Assembly (NCBI RefSeq): GCF_900102965.1
Contig: NZ_FNGM01000002.1
Coordinates: 424,082 to 488,081, forward strand
Direction of reading: 5' to 3'
DNA length: 64,000 nucleotides
Origin: Paenibacillus jilunlii
Lineage (GTDB): Bacteria; Bacillota; Bacilli; Paenibacillales; Paenibacillaceae
The notes under the pieces are model-generated. The model searched no databases. It was not told where the DNA came from and saw only the letters and a list, made by a program, of their open reading frames with translations. Positions 18,398 to 25,879 of the stretch are shown piece by piece; within the stretch, counting starts at the first letter, position 1, and the number at the start of each line of letters is the position of its first letter. A program made the position numbers and the translations under genes.

Positions 18398-19282
18398 TTA
18401 ACCTTTTACCGCTCCTACCGTTAGACCTTTGACAAAATACTTCTGAAGCAAGGGATACAGCAGGACAATCGGGCCGATCGTCAGCACGGTCGTCGCCATC
18501 CGTACGCCATAGGTAGGCGGCGTCACGGCAATGGCTGCTGAGGCGGGAATGAGATTTTTGGCCGCTTCCATATTGGAGACCATCCGGCGCAGAATCAGCT
18601 GCAGCGGGAACAACTTCTCATTATCCACGAACATCAGTCCCATAAACCAGTCATTCCAGTAGCTCAGGGCATAGAAGAGGCCGACGGAAGCCAGAATCGG
18701 CTTCGAGATCGGAATCATAATTTGAAAGAAAACCCTCATTTCATTCGCCCCGTCTATTCTTGCGGCTTCCTCCAATTCCTCGGGAATGGTGCGGAAGAAA
18801 CTGACCAGCAAAAAGACGAGGAACGGCTGGCATAACATCGTCAAAATGAGCACCCAGATGGTATTCTGCAAATGCAGCCACTGGCTGACCACAATATAAA
18901 ATGGAATGATGCCTCCGGAAAAAAGCATAGGCAAGTAGCAAAAAAACAGAAACGGTGTTTGCAGGACATTCCGTTTGTTAGCCAGCGAATAGCCGAGCAT
19001 TGCCGAAATGCACAACGCGGTTAATGCGCCTACGACAGTGATAAAGATCGTGACCGCATAGCCGTTGAACAGCACATCCGATTGCAAAACCGCCTTATAC
19101 GCATCCAGCGATAAGGTTTGCGGAAATAAAGTATAGCCGTGTGCAATCAGCTCCTCCTCATCCGTAAAAGAGCCGATAATCATCAGCAGAAAAGGAAACA
19201 CACAAAATAAGGTAAACAACAAAATGAACGTATGGGCAAATACCGTAAAAGTTCGATCCGCAGCGCTCTGTTTCTGTCTCAT
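18398..19282 (-). CDS. Sugar ABC transporter permease (LplC/MalG type)
   Basis: Six-helix membrane subunit, 294 aa, of the carbohydrate importer. It carries the binding-protein-dependent EAA loop EELEEAARIDGANEMRVFFQIMIPISKP that contacts the ATPase, and the usual C-terminus KYFVKGLTVGAVKG. The ATG follows AGGAG with good spacing and comes 11 bases after the stop of the upstream permease, so the two are cotranscribed. Confidence 0.9.
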   Translation of the reverse strand: MRQKQSAADRTFTVFAHTFILLFTLFCVFPFLLMIIGSFTDEEELIAHGYTLFPQTLSLDAYKAVLQSDVLFNGYAVTIFITVVGALTALCISAMLGYSLANKRNVLQTPFLFFCYLPMLFSGGIIPFYIVVSQWLHLQNTIWVLILTMLCQPFLVFLLVSFFRTIPEELEEAARIDGANEMRVFFQIMIPISKPILASVGLFYALSYWNDWFMGLMFVDNEKLFPLQLILRRMVSNMEAAKNLIPASAAIAVTPPTYGVRMATTVLTIGPIVLLYPLLQKYFVKGLTVGAVKG

Positions 19283-19292
19283 AGTTCTTCTC

Positions 19293-20231
19293 CTAGAATA
19301 AAGCAGATTCTTTAGACACCCTTCGGGTTATCCAGTTGGCGGTAATGACGAAGATTAGACCCATTATCGACTGGAACAGGCCAACCGCCGAGGACATGCC
19401 GAAGTCATGCAGCTGTCTCATGGAGCGGAAGACGAAGGTATCAATGACATCGGTAGTCGGATACAACGATGAATTGTCTCCAATGATGGCATAGATCATG
19501 GCAAAGTCACCATTGAAAATCTTGCCTACAGCCAGCAAAGTCATGATCATGATGGTAGGAACGAGCAGCGGCAGCGTAATGCGCAGCACAATCTGCAGTT
19601 TGGAAGCCCCGTCAATCCGGGCAGCCTCGTACAAATCCTCCGATATGCCGGTAATCGCCGCCAGAAAAATAATTGAAAGATAACCGGCTCCTTGCCACAC
19701 ACGGATTACCGTCAGAATGTAGGGCCAAAGCTTGGACTCAAACATCCAGTTGACCGGTTCCAGGCTGAGATATTGCAGCCAGGTGTTGATCATCGGCTCT
19801 TCCCCGCCAAATAAGGATTGGACAATCATTCCTACCACAATCCAGGACATAAAATAAGGAAGGAAGATGAGCGACTGTGAAATTCGTTTGAAATACTTAT
19901 TGCGGATTTCATTGAACATAAGAGCAATCATAACCGCAGCCACCGTAGTAAATACAATGAACAGCATGTTGAGCACCAGCGTATTACGCAGAATGATCCA
20001 GAAATCATCCGAAGTAAAAAAATAATCGAAGTTTTTAAAACCGACCCAATCGCTTCCCGTAATGCCTTTGGCAAAATTATAGTCTTTGAAGGCGATTATA
20101 ATCCCGTATATGGGAAAATAACTGAACACGAGAAAAAACAAGAGCCCCGGCACGGCCATAGCATAAAGAAAAGGATTTTGAACAATATGCTTCAGCTTGG
20201 ACCGTTTACTTGCGTTAAGTTGGTATTGCAT
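19293..20231 (-). CDS. Sugar ABC transporter permease (LplB type)
   Basis: Six-helix membrane subunit, 312 aa. The start region reads NPFLYAMAVPGLLFFLVFSYFPIYGIIIAFKDYNFAKGI and the EAA loop is EDLYEAARIDGASKLQIVLRITLPLLVP. First gene of the operon permease-permease-binding protein-GH130-PL8, divergent from the AraC-type regulator. Its N-terminus is similar to the broken permease at 10.0 kb, so that fragment may be a second transporter of the same class. Confidence 0.9.
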   Translation of the reverse strand: MQYQLNASKRSKLKHIVQNPFLYAMAVPGLLFFLVFSYFPIYGIIIAFKDYNFAKGITGSDWVGFKNFDYFFTSDDFWIILRNTLVLNMLFIVFTTVAAVMIALMFNEIRNKYFKRISQSLIFLPYFMSWIVVGMIVQSLFGGEEPMINTWLQYLSLEPVNWMFESKLWPYILTVIRVWQGAGYLSIIFLAAITGISEDLYEAARIDGASKLQIVLRITLPLLVPTIMIMTLLAVGKIFNGDFAMIYAIIGDNSSLYPTTDVIDTFVFRSMRQLHDFGMSSAVGLFQSIMGLIFVITANWITRRVSKESALF

Positions 20232-20485
20232 CTTTTTATCTCCCCCCTTTCATCAAGACCGGCAATCGCATCAGCGTCCCGTTATCTATGCCGCTACCTT
20301 ACCAAGCCCTTGCTGCAACGGCAATTCCGAAAAGCTCCAATTTCTCCTGCAAGCGCAGTTTTACGAACTTCCTAAAAACAACACTATTTCGAAAATAAAC
20401 GATTCTGAAGACGGAAATGCCCGGTATGCTATAATTAATCTACATTTATGAGCTCGACAGTTATGATTATGGAGGTTCCAGACCA

Positions 20486-22816
20486 ATGAAATTCAGACAT
20501 CCACTCCTCGCATCGCTGAAGAGGCATCCTACTTATATGAAGCTTATTTTTTATTTTGTCAGTGCAAACGTTCTGGTGCTGGGCATATCTTTTGCGCTGC
20601 TCTATTGGCAGTCTTCCAAAACGCTTCTGGGAGAGATCGGCGATCATTCTGAATCCCTGCTGGTAAACAGCGCCCAAAACACGGCGCGGCTGATGGAATG
20701 GGCGCTGGAGTTTAGCTTCTCCTCCAGCAATGACAGCACCCTCAAGGTATATGCCCTTTCGGATCAATACAGCGATTTTGAAACTTTCGAGGTATGGAGC
20801 CGGCTTATGGACATTAAGAACGCCAATCCGTCTATCGATTCGGTATACCTCATCAACGATTACACGAATACGGTAGTCGATTCCCGACTTGGATTGAATG
20901 ATGCGGAAGTTTTCTACGATCAGGACATTATTAAGCGCTTACGGAATCCGGTTACAGCGAACCACAGCGTTCTCATTCCAAGAACCTTGTCCCTCCCTCT
21001 TACCGGGAATAAGCCCAAAGAGGTGATGACCATCATAAGATTTTACGAAAGAGGCAGTTCCATCTCCGCTTTCGTTATGAATATAGATACTGATAATCTC
21101 ATGACCCTGCTTCAGAACAATTCGAATTATGCCAACAGATCGGTTGCGGTTCTGAATGATCGGGATGAGAAGGTTTTTAGCAGCACTGCTTTGAATCAGG
21201 AACAAATTGCGGAGCTCAGGAGCCACGGGAGTAAGGGCGAAAGCGGATGGAAGCTCTTTCAGCCCCGCACTCAGGGAGAGCAGCTAATGGTTTACACAAG
21301 CTCCTCCATCAAAGGAATCCAGGATTGGACCTTTATCGAAACGATCCCGAAGTCTGTCATTTTGGGAAAAATCACTGTTCTTCGCAACACAAGCCTGTTC
21401 TTGTTCTTCGCCCTGTTCGTAGCATCCTTGACCGTTATCGTTCTGATTTCCAAACGGGTGTACTCACCTATTCAAGAACTGATTAGCAGAGTGATGCGGC
21501 AGCATCAAGCTGAAAAGCCCGGTCTAGGATACAGCACAAATGAACTTGACTACTTATCCAATGTATTTATAGCCCAACGTAATCAGATTAATGAACTGAC
21601 CGAGCAATGGCGGCTTAATAAATTTTTGGGCAGAGAGAGGTTTTTACGGGATTTTCTGGGGGAGACCTACCATTCAGCAGAGGAAATAGCTTCTCAATTT
21701 CAAGAATGGGGAATTGATCTGCCGCAAGATCAGCTGTCGGTGGCCATCTTCCGGATTGACCACTTCTCGGAATTTTCGGAGACCTACCCGGAGAAGGACC
21801 GGCGTCTGCTCCGGTTTGCAATGTCCAATATTATTCAAGAGTCGCTGCAATCCTCCAAGCACAAGCTGCAAACGGTGGACATGGGGGACGATCATGTGGC
21901 AGTTGTCTTATCCGCTCCATTGTCCGAAGAATATGCCAAGAAGCTGCAAGTATCCCAACAGTTAATAGAGCAGTATCTGTCAGTTGGAACGACCGCCGCT
22001 TGGGGCAGGACGCTGCCCAGCCTGACCGACATGCATGAGATCTATATGGAGACGTATGAACTGACGCAGGAACGGTTCCGGTTCGGACACAGAGCGCTTA
22101 TCGTGAAAGCATGGCTGCCCGACGCGCCCGGAGAACTGTATCATCTGCCTGTGAACAAAGAACGGCAGATCGCTCAGTCTCTTTCCAAGGGGAATGCCGA
22201 TACGGTTCTGGAAGTCATACGCTCAGCCGTAGTCAAGCTGCGGGGAATGCCCTATTTTGAATGTAAAATGTCGTTGATCACCTTGTTTATGGATATACGC
22301 CGGCTCATGCAAGAGCACTCCGGTCAGCCGCTGCCCAGTTCATGGGGGCTGACTTCCATCGAGAAACAGATTATTCAGCAGGAGACGATGGAAAACGTGG
22401 TGCCATGGATGGAAGCATTGGTAACCAAGACGCTCGAAGACATTGTGGCTGCCCGCAGTCTGTCCAAAAACGTGGCCCTGATCGAGCAGGCGGACCGGTT
22501 CATTGAAGAACAATTAACCGATCCGAACTTGTCCGCCAAAATGCTGGCCGATCATTTGGGATTGTCCGTGAATTATTTCCGCAGCTTGTATAAAGCGGAG
22601 ACAACCCAGTCCATTACGGACAAGATATCAGAGAAGCGCCTAAACTTCATATGTCAGGAGTTAATTGCCTCCGACTCGCCGATTGAGCCCATCGTCCAAA
22701 ATTCCGGTTTTTCGTCGCTGAACACTTTTTATTCCATCTTCAAAAAGGTGTATGGAATGACACCGGCCCAATATCGGAAGAAGCATAGAAATGGCGATAC
22801 CATGGAGAATATATAG
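20486..22816 (+). CDS. Membrane-anchored AraC-family regulator (YesN/YtdP-like)
   Basis: 776-aa one-component sensor-regulator. It has a first membrane helix (about 18-40), an extracellular sensor region (about 41-298), a second helix (about 300-322, LFLFFALFVASLTVIVLIS), a HAMP-like and linker segment, a degenerate central domain, and a C-terminal AraC DNA-binding domain (about 670-770: LSAKMLADHLGLSVNYFRSLYK, then NSGFSSLNTFYSIFKKVYGMTPAQYRK). Divergent from the sugar-import operon, which it most likely activates when the polysaccharide is present. An extended -10 (TATGCTATAAT) lies 50 bases before the ATG, whose ribosome site is GGAGG. Confidence 0.88.
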   Translation: MKFRHPLLASLKRHPTYMKLIFYFVSANVLVLGISFALLYWQSSKTLLGEIGDHSESLLVNSAQNTARLMEWALEFSFSSSNDSTLKVYALSDQYSDFETFEVWSRLMDIKNANPSIDSVYLINDYTNTVVDSRLGLNDAEVFYDQDIIKRLRNPVTANHSVLIPRTLSLPLTGNKPKEVMTIIRFYERGSSISAFVMNIDTDNLMTLLQNNSNYANRSVAVLNDRDEKVFSSTALNQEQIAELRSHGSKGESGWKLFQPRTQGEQLMVYTSSSIKGIQDWTFIETIPKSVILGKITVLRNTSLFLFFALFVASLTVIVLISKRVYSPIQELISRVMRQHQAEKPGLGYSTNELDYLSNVFIAQRNQINELTEQWRLNKFLGRERFLRDFLGETYHSAEEIASQFQEWGIDLPQDQLSVAIFRIDHFSEFSETYPEKDRRLLRFAMSNIIQESLQSSKHKLQTVDMGDDHVAVVLSAPLSEEYAKKLQVSQQLIEQYLSVGTTAAWGRTLPSLTDMHEIYMETYELTQERFRFGHRALIVKAWLPDAPGELYHLPVNKERQIAQSLSKGNADTVLEVIRSAVVKLRGMPYFECKMSLITLFMDIRRLMQEHSGQPLPSSWGLTSIEKQIIQQETMENVVPWMEALVTKTLEDIVAARSLSKNVALIEQADRFIEEQLTDPNLSAKMLADHLGLSVNYFRSLYKAETTQSITDKISEKRLNFICQELIASDSPIEPIVQNSGFSSLNTFYSIFKKVYGMTPAQYRKKHRNGDTMENI

Positions 22817-22894
22817 ACCGGCCAGAAGAACGATCTATAGGATAAAATCGTGGAAATGTCAAAATCCACACCCGCATGCGGTCAACCCAGGATT

Positions 22895-22920
22895 GCTATC
22901 GTGAAATTGATTTTCTTAAC
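22895..22920. repeat. 26-bp direct repeat, right copy
   Basis: Identical to 9965-9990. It overlaps the last codons of the gene ending at 22896, so that protein's final residues (LRKSISR) are encoded by the repeat. Confidence 0.85.
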
Positions 22921-23249
22921 TTATGGGGTATAGGGATATGCCTTATGGACTCCAATGGATGATATAGCAGCATCCACGGGCCTGAAAAACGCATAACTCC
23001 CTTAATTTTTTGACGGTAAACCGGTTGATAACAATGGATCGGACACTTCGCACAAGCCGTTTTCTCTTCACCGAATTTGCAGTGGGACAGTCTTTTCATA
23101 GCGTACTGATTTAAGCTCTGACATTCCTCGCAGAGCTCTTTTTGACGATGTTTTTTCTTACAATATATACGAATCATTTTTGCAACAATATCTTTTTCTT
23201 TCCGAATTTTAGGGCCATCGTTCAACTGCTGCTCTGCTTCTGTTCTCAT
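22896..23249 (-). CDS. Nitrous oxide-stimulated promoter (YgbA_NO) family protein
   Basis: 117-aa cysteine-rich protein. It contains RKEKDIVAKMIRIYCKKKHRQKELCEECQSLNQYA.KRL..CKFGEEKTACAKCPIHCYQPVYR and PW.LLYHPLESIRH. The C..C, C, C..C and CPIHCY cysteines and the ending are characteristic of the YgbA_NO family, whose role (a nitric/nitrous oxide response) is poorly defined. The last few codons come from the 26-bp repeat, so the original C-terminus may have been altered. Confidence 0.75.
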   Translation of the reverse strand: MRTEAEQQLNDGPKIRKEKDIVAKMIRIYCKKKHRQKELCEECQSLNQYAMKRLSHCKFGEEKTACAKCPIHCYQPVYRQKIKGVMRFSGPWMLLYHPLESIRHIPIPHKLRKSISR

Positions 23250-23519
23250 ATAGTGAAGCCTCCCTGCTCAATTGCACTTAGATTTCGGTAGTTAATATGT
23301 AGGGGATTCGTTGAATGGTAGGGATTTTCCTGCTAAGGAGTATAATCTCTTGAATAGTGTGAAGGAGAGTCGAAAAAAGGCTCCTGGAATGGAACGGATA
23401 AATAAGTCTCCGAGCCTTCCCAATTTCACAAATTTTCCAAAAGGACCGCCGAGAAAAGGAAGGTTATGGTTGTTGAGAACAAGAATAGAGTTAAGATTCT
23501 AAATTGGGGAAGTGAGTTG

Positions 23520-23887
23520 ATGAGCATGAATGACAAGATGGTAGTTGTCTTAAGAAGACAGTTTGAACCGACAGTAGAAATGTTGAAGAATCTAATCGGT
23601 GTATGCCCTGATGATTTCTGGATGGACGCCAAGCAAAAATACTGGAAGCATATATTTCATGCTACAACCAGTATGAAATTTTGGTTTAGGCAGCAGAAGG
23701 ATGAGGAATTCAAAATACCTGACTTCGGTAAGGATGTAACAGAAGACCTGGATAAGGAGGTGCTCTGACTACCCTACTAAAGAGGAAATGACGAAGTATG
23801 TAGAGGATATTTTAAATGTGGCTCATAAGTTTTTTGATGAACTTACTGACAGCAAATTATTGGAACCATGTGTACATACGAAGAAAT
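23520..23887 (+). pseudogene. DinB-like protein, frameshifted and truncated
   Basis: The first frame (ATG 23520) reads VVVLRRQFEPTVEMLKNLIGVCPDDFW..KQKYWKHIFHATTSMKFWF and stops at 23768. The next frame continues sensibly as DYPTKEEMTKYVEDILNVAHKFFDELTD..LLEPC to a TAA at 23887. This is the N-terminal two thirds of a DinB/YfiT-type four-helix metal-binding protein. A single frameshift near 23762 splits it and the C-terminal part is missing, so it is inactive. Confidence 0.6.
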
Positions 23888-24056
23888 AACTAAAACTGAT
23901 GTCATCCTAATGCAGATCCGGCATGTTCAACATCATATAGGTTATTGCAACAGCATATTGAATTCGAATCACCTGGAAGCAGCAAAGTGGCTGTGATAGC
24001 GTTAGTGATTGAAATTAGCTTTTTTGTTTTTTCATTACTTTGTTTTTGAGTCTTTT

Positions 24057-24087
24057 TATGGAGCCGAGGCGTGGACATGCAGAGCCA
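24057..24087. repeat. 31-bp dispersed repeat, right copy
   Basis: Matches 7642-7672 at 28 of 31 positions, same orientation. Its first 12 bases (atggagccgagg within it) coincide with the 3' end of ssrA. The surrounding 260 bases (23888-24147) hold no gene that I can support. Confidence 0.5.
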
Positions 24088-24147
24088 CAATTCGGCGTGG
24101 GTTGCTGCTGGAATTGTACGAGATAGCCGTTTAGTACACGTTAGTTT

Positions 24148-24250
24148 TCAGTTGCATTTCTCCAGTATCATCACAGAACCCGCTTGTTTCAAGAAGTTAA
24201 AACCAAGTATTCCGTTGATCTCCATGCCATAATCCATGTTTCCAAAATTC
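24148..24250 (-). pseudogene. Retropepsin-like aspartyl protease, C-terminal remnant
   Basis: In one frame just after the stop of the 24259 gene the sequence reads NMDYGMEINGILGFNFLKQAGSVMILEKCN and stops. This resembles the C-terminal end of bacterial retropepsin-like proteins (the ..INGILG.DFL..AG..IDL pattern). Only about 34 residues remain and the catalytic Asp-Thr/Ser-Gly region is missing, so it is a deletion remnant. The match is short. Confidence 0.45.
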
Positions 24251-24258
24251 TGTTATAT

Positions 24259-24516
24259 TCATCTTGGCCCTCTGATCCCCACATATCGTTTTCGTGCCAC
24301 AACCTCAGGACGGGAGGTGTGAAAAAAACAATATTCTCTGTGAGGGTCTTCCTGGTGCAACTCACTGTACCGCTTCAAAGCTTTGGTAGAGTCTTCGTAG
24401 GAATCAATCACGGACATCTCTTCAATAAAACGCTGGCCTTCTTTAGAATAAGCCTTGGTCGCCTCAAGAACGACCCATTCATTAGGAAAACGCTCCTGAA
24501 CTTCATCCCATCGCAT
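24259..24516 (-). CDS. Small conserved hypothetical protein (MRWDEV family)
   Basis: 85-aa protein, MRWDEVQERFPNEWVVLEA, then a helical KRYSELHQEDPHREYCFFHTSRPEV region ending in YVGIRGPR. I recall similar short proteins encoded next to retropepsin-like genes in other bacteria, and a remnant of such a gene lies directly downstream here. The ATG at 24516 is chosen because GGAGGTGTCCAAG precedes it; a GTG three codons upstream overlaps the ribosome site. Function unknown. Confidence 0.65.
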   Translation of the reverse strand: MRWDEVQERFPNEWVVLEATKAYSKEGQRFIEEMSVIDSYEDSTKALKRYSELHQEDPHREYCFFHTSRPEVVARKRYVGIRGPR

Positions 24517-24664
24517 CTTGGACACCTCCGGTTAAATAATTACTATTATTATAGCATATCGGGTATTAACTTCTAAACCAGAGTCAGACCTCCGCCTGAT
24601 CTTTGGAGCTCTTTTATGAAGGTAGTTTGAACCAGATTAATCTTGCAATAAAAAGGCACAAAAC

Positions 24665-24787
24665 GAAAAAAGACACCGGATAAGGTGTCTTCTACTTTAC
24701 TCCATATGGAGCCGAGGAGGAGTCGAACTGCTGTCCGAAGATAACGGCACATAAGTTTCTACGAGTGTAGTTACAGTTTTGATGTCA
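24665..24787 (-). pseudogene. ssrA 3'-end fragment with terminator (copy C)
   Basis: 24708-24787 matches the last 79 bases of intact ssrA with one inserted base and a few substitutions. The T-stem is broken (GAGGAGGAGTCGAACTGCTG replaces GAGGGGAGTCGAACCCCTG). The downstream CTCCATATGGAG-like palindrome and the AGACACC/GGTGTCT terminator (24671-24690) are kept. The fragment ends seven bases from the zeta toxin stop codon, so the old ssrA terminator now probably ends the toxin transcript. Confidence 0.85.
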
Positions 24788-24793
24788 AATTGA

Positions 24794-25366
24794 CTAATAT
24801 CCAGAGACAATCGCTTCAGACCAGGCAGGTACATTCTCCACACAATAAACCATGTTGTTATGCTTTATTTCTGCAACAATTGTAGGTTCATAAGTATTAT
24901 CAATGATAATAACTTGATCTGCAATGGCCAAAGCTGGCGTTAGATTCTGTAAAGATTGGCCGTACCTCCAACGGATATCTTCTTCAGCAATCCAATGCCC
25001 CCCCTGCTCCACACGTGAGGCAACACGATCTATATGCATTTGCACATCCTGAAGCCCAATATAATACATTACAATCTCATAGCCGTTTTCTTTAGCAATT
25101 TGCATATGCTTCAGCACAAATGTACCTGACAACGTTGTTTCGATAGCAAAAGGTTGAGCTTGTTTAATGAGCGAGCGAATTCTTTTCACTGCTTCTCTTC
25201 CGGCAGAGAGGTCGGCACCTCTCGGGTTATCCGGCTTTAGTTCCCGGGCTATTTGATCAGGATCAACCAATTCACCTAACCAGCTCTTCATCTGCATGCT
25301 GAGCGTACTTTTTCCAGCCCCGTTAGTACCGGCAAATACCGTCATTACGGGTCTTGTCTCAATCAT
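24794..25366 (-). CDS. Zeta toxin-type kinase
   Basis: 190-aa P-loop protein with Walker A TNGAGKST near residue 15, then LVDPDQIARELKPDNPRG, a Gly-Arg helix (SAGREAVKRI), FAIETTLSG, and a HIDRVASRVEQGGHWI lid region. This matches zeta toxin and related small kinases, which phosphorylate UDP-N-acetylglucosamine or other nucleotide sugars and block wall synthesis. The ATG at 25366 overlaps the stop of the upstream antitoxin-like gene (ATGATTGA), so they are translationally coupled; the frame is open further upstream, but that part overlaps the antitoxin. Chromosomal zeta homologues are often called simply 'AAA/zeta toxin family'. Confidence 0.8.
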   Translation of the reverse strand: MIETRPVMTVFAGTNGAGKSTLSMQMKSWLGELVDPDQIARELKPDNPRGADLSAGREAVKRIRSLIKQAQPFAIETTLSGTFVLKHMQIAKENGYEIVMYYIGLQDVQMHIDRVASRVEQGGHWIAEEDIRWRYGQSLQNLTPALAIADQVIIIDNTYEPTIVAEIKHNNMVYCVENVPAWSEAIVSGY

Positions 25367-25556
25367 GGTAGGCAAACTCTTGTCTCTTGCCGGCCGAGTC
25401 ATAAACAATTTCGAACTTATTGCCTTCCGCATCCTCACGAACCCTTTTGTTATTCTTTATATAGTAAATGGATGCTCCCGACTCTTTGGCCTGCTTACGT
25501 GCATATTGATTAGCCTTTTTGAGTATTTCTTGGAGTTGCTTGCGATCCACAGTCAT
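25359..25556 (-). CDS. Probable antitoxin partner of the zeta toxin
   Basis: 65-aa basic/helical protein: TVDRKQLQEILKKANQYARKQAKESG, then ASIYYIKNNKRVREDAEGNKFEIVYD. ATG 25556 has the ribosome site GGAGG with nine-base spacing. Its stop overlaps the toxin start. Its position and size fit an antitoxin, but it does not look like the classic epsilon antitoxin, so the role is inferred from the pairing. Confidence 0.6.
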   Translation of the reverse strand: MTVDRKQLQEILKKANQYARKQAKESGASIYYIKNNKRVREDAEGNKFEIVYDSAGKRQEFAYHD

Positions 25557-25602
25557 TAGGACTAACCTCCGATTCGAATTTGGCTTTATTATAACATACC
25601 AA

Positions 25603-25640
25603 AAAGCCACCAACCAGAATACTGGTTAATGGCTTCTTTA
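25603..25640 (-). terminator. Terminator of displaced ssrA copy B
   Basis: Minus-strand hairpin AAGCCATTAACCAG/CTGGTTGGTGGCTT followed by a T run. It differs from the terminator of the intact ssrA and of copies C and D. It probably now ends the CHAT operon transcript. Confidence 0.65.
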
Positions 25641-25652
25641 CTTACTCCATAT

Positions 25653-25875
25653 GGAGCCGAGGGGAGTCGAACCCCTGTCCGAAGATAACGGCACATAAGC
25701 TTCTACGAGTGTAGTTACAGTTTTGATGTCACCCTAGAAGCCCCCCGTAACCGGGTCCCCTTCGGGTCAGCCTGATTGTCTTCTTCAGCTCACCGCAGGC
25801 GGAGATGAGACAGCGTATCCCACTACTTGTTAGCCCCTATCCCTGTCACATGGGCGATGCAGGGTAGAAGCACGC
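25653..25875 (-). pseudogene. ssrA 3'-half fragment (copy B), 223 nt
   Basis: Aligns without net gaps to 46670-46892, i.e. from just after the tag reading frame of tmRNA to its 3' end, with about 17 substitutions. The T-arm, 3' acceptor strand (CGGCTCC) and adjoining CTCCATATGGAG palindrome are intact. Some differences covary: helix strands AGTAT/ATACT in the intact gene are GAAG/CTTC here. So this was once part of a working but distinct tmRNA allele. The 5' half, including the tag, is missing. It marks the left end of the 21 kb island, five bases from the CHAT gene stop. Confidence 0.9.
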
Positions 25876-25879
25876 TGAG

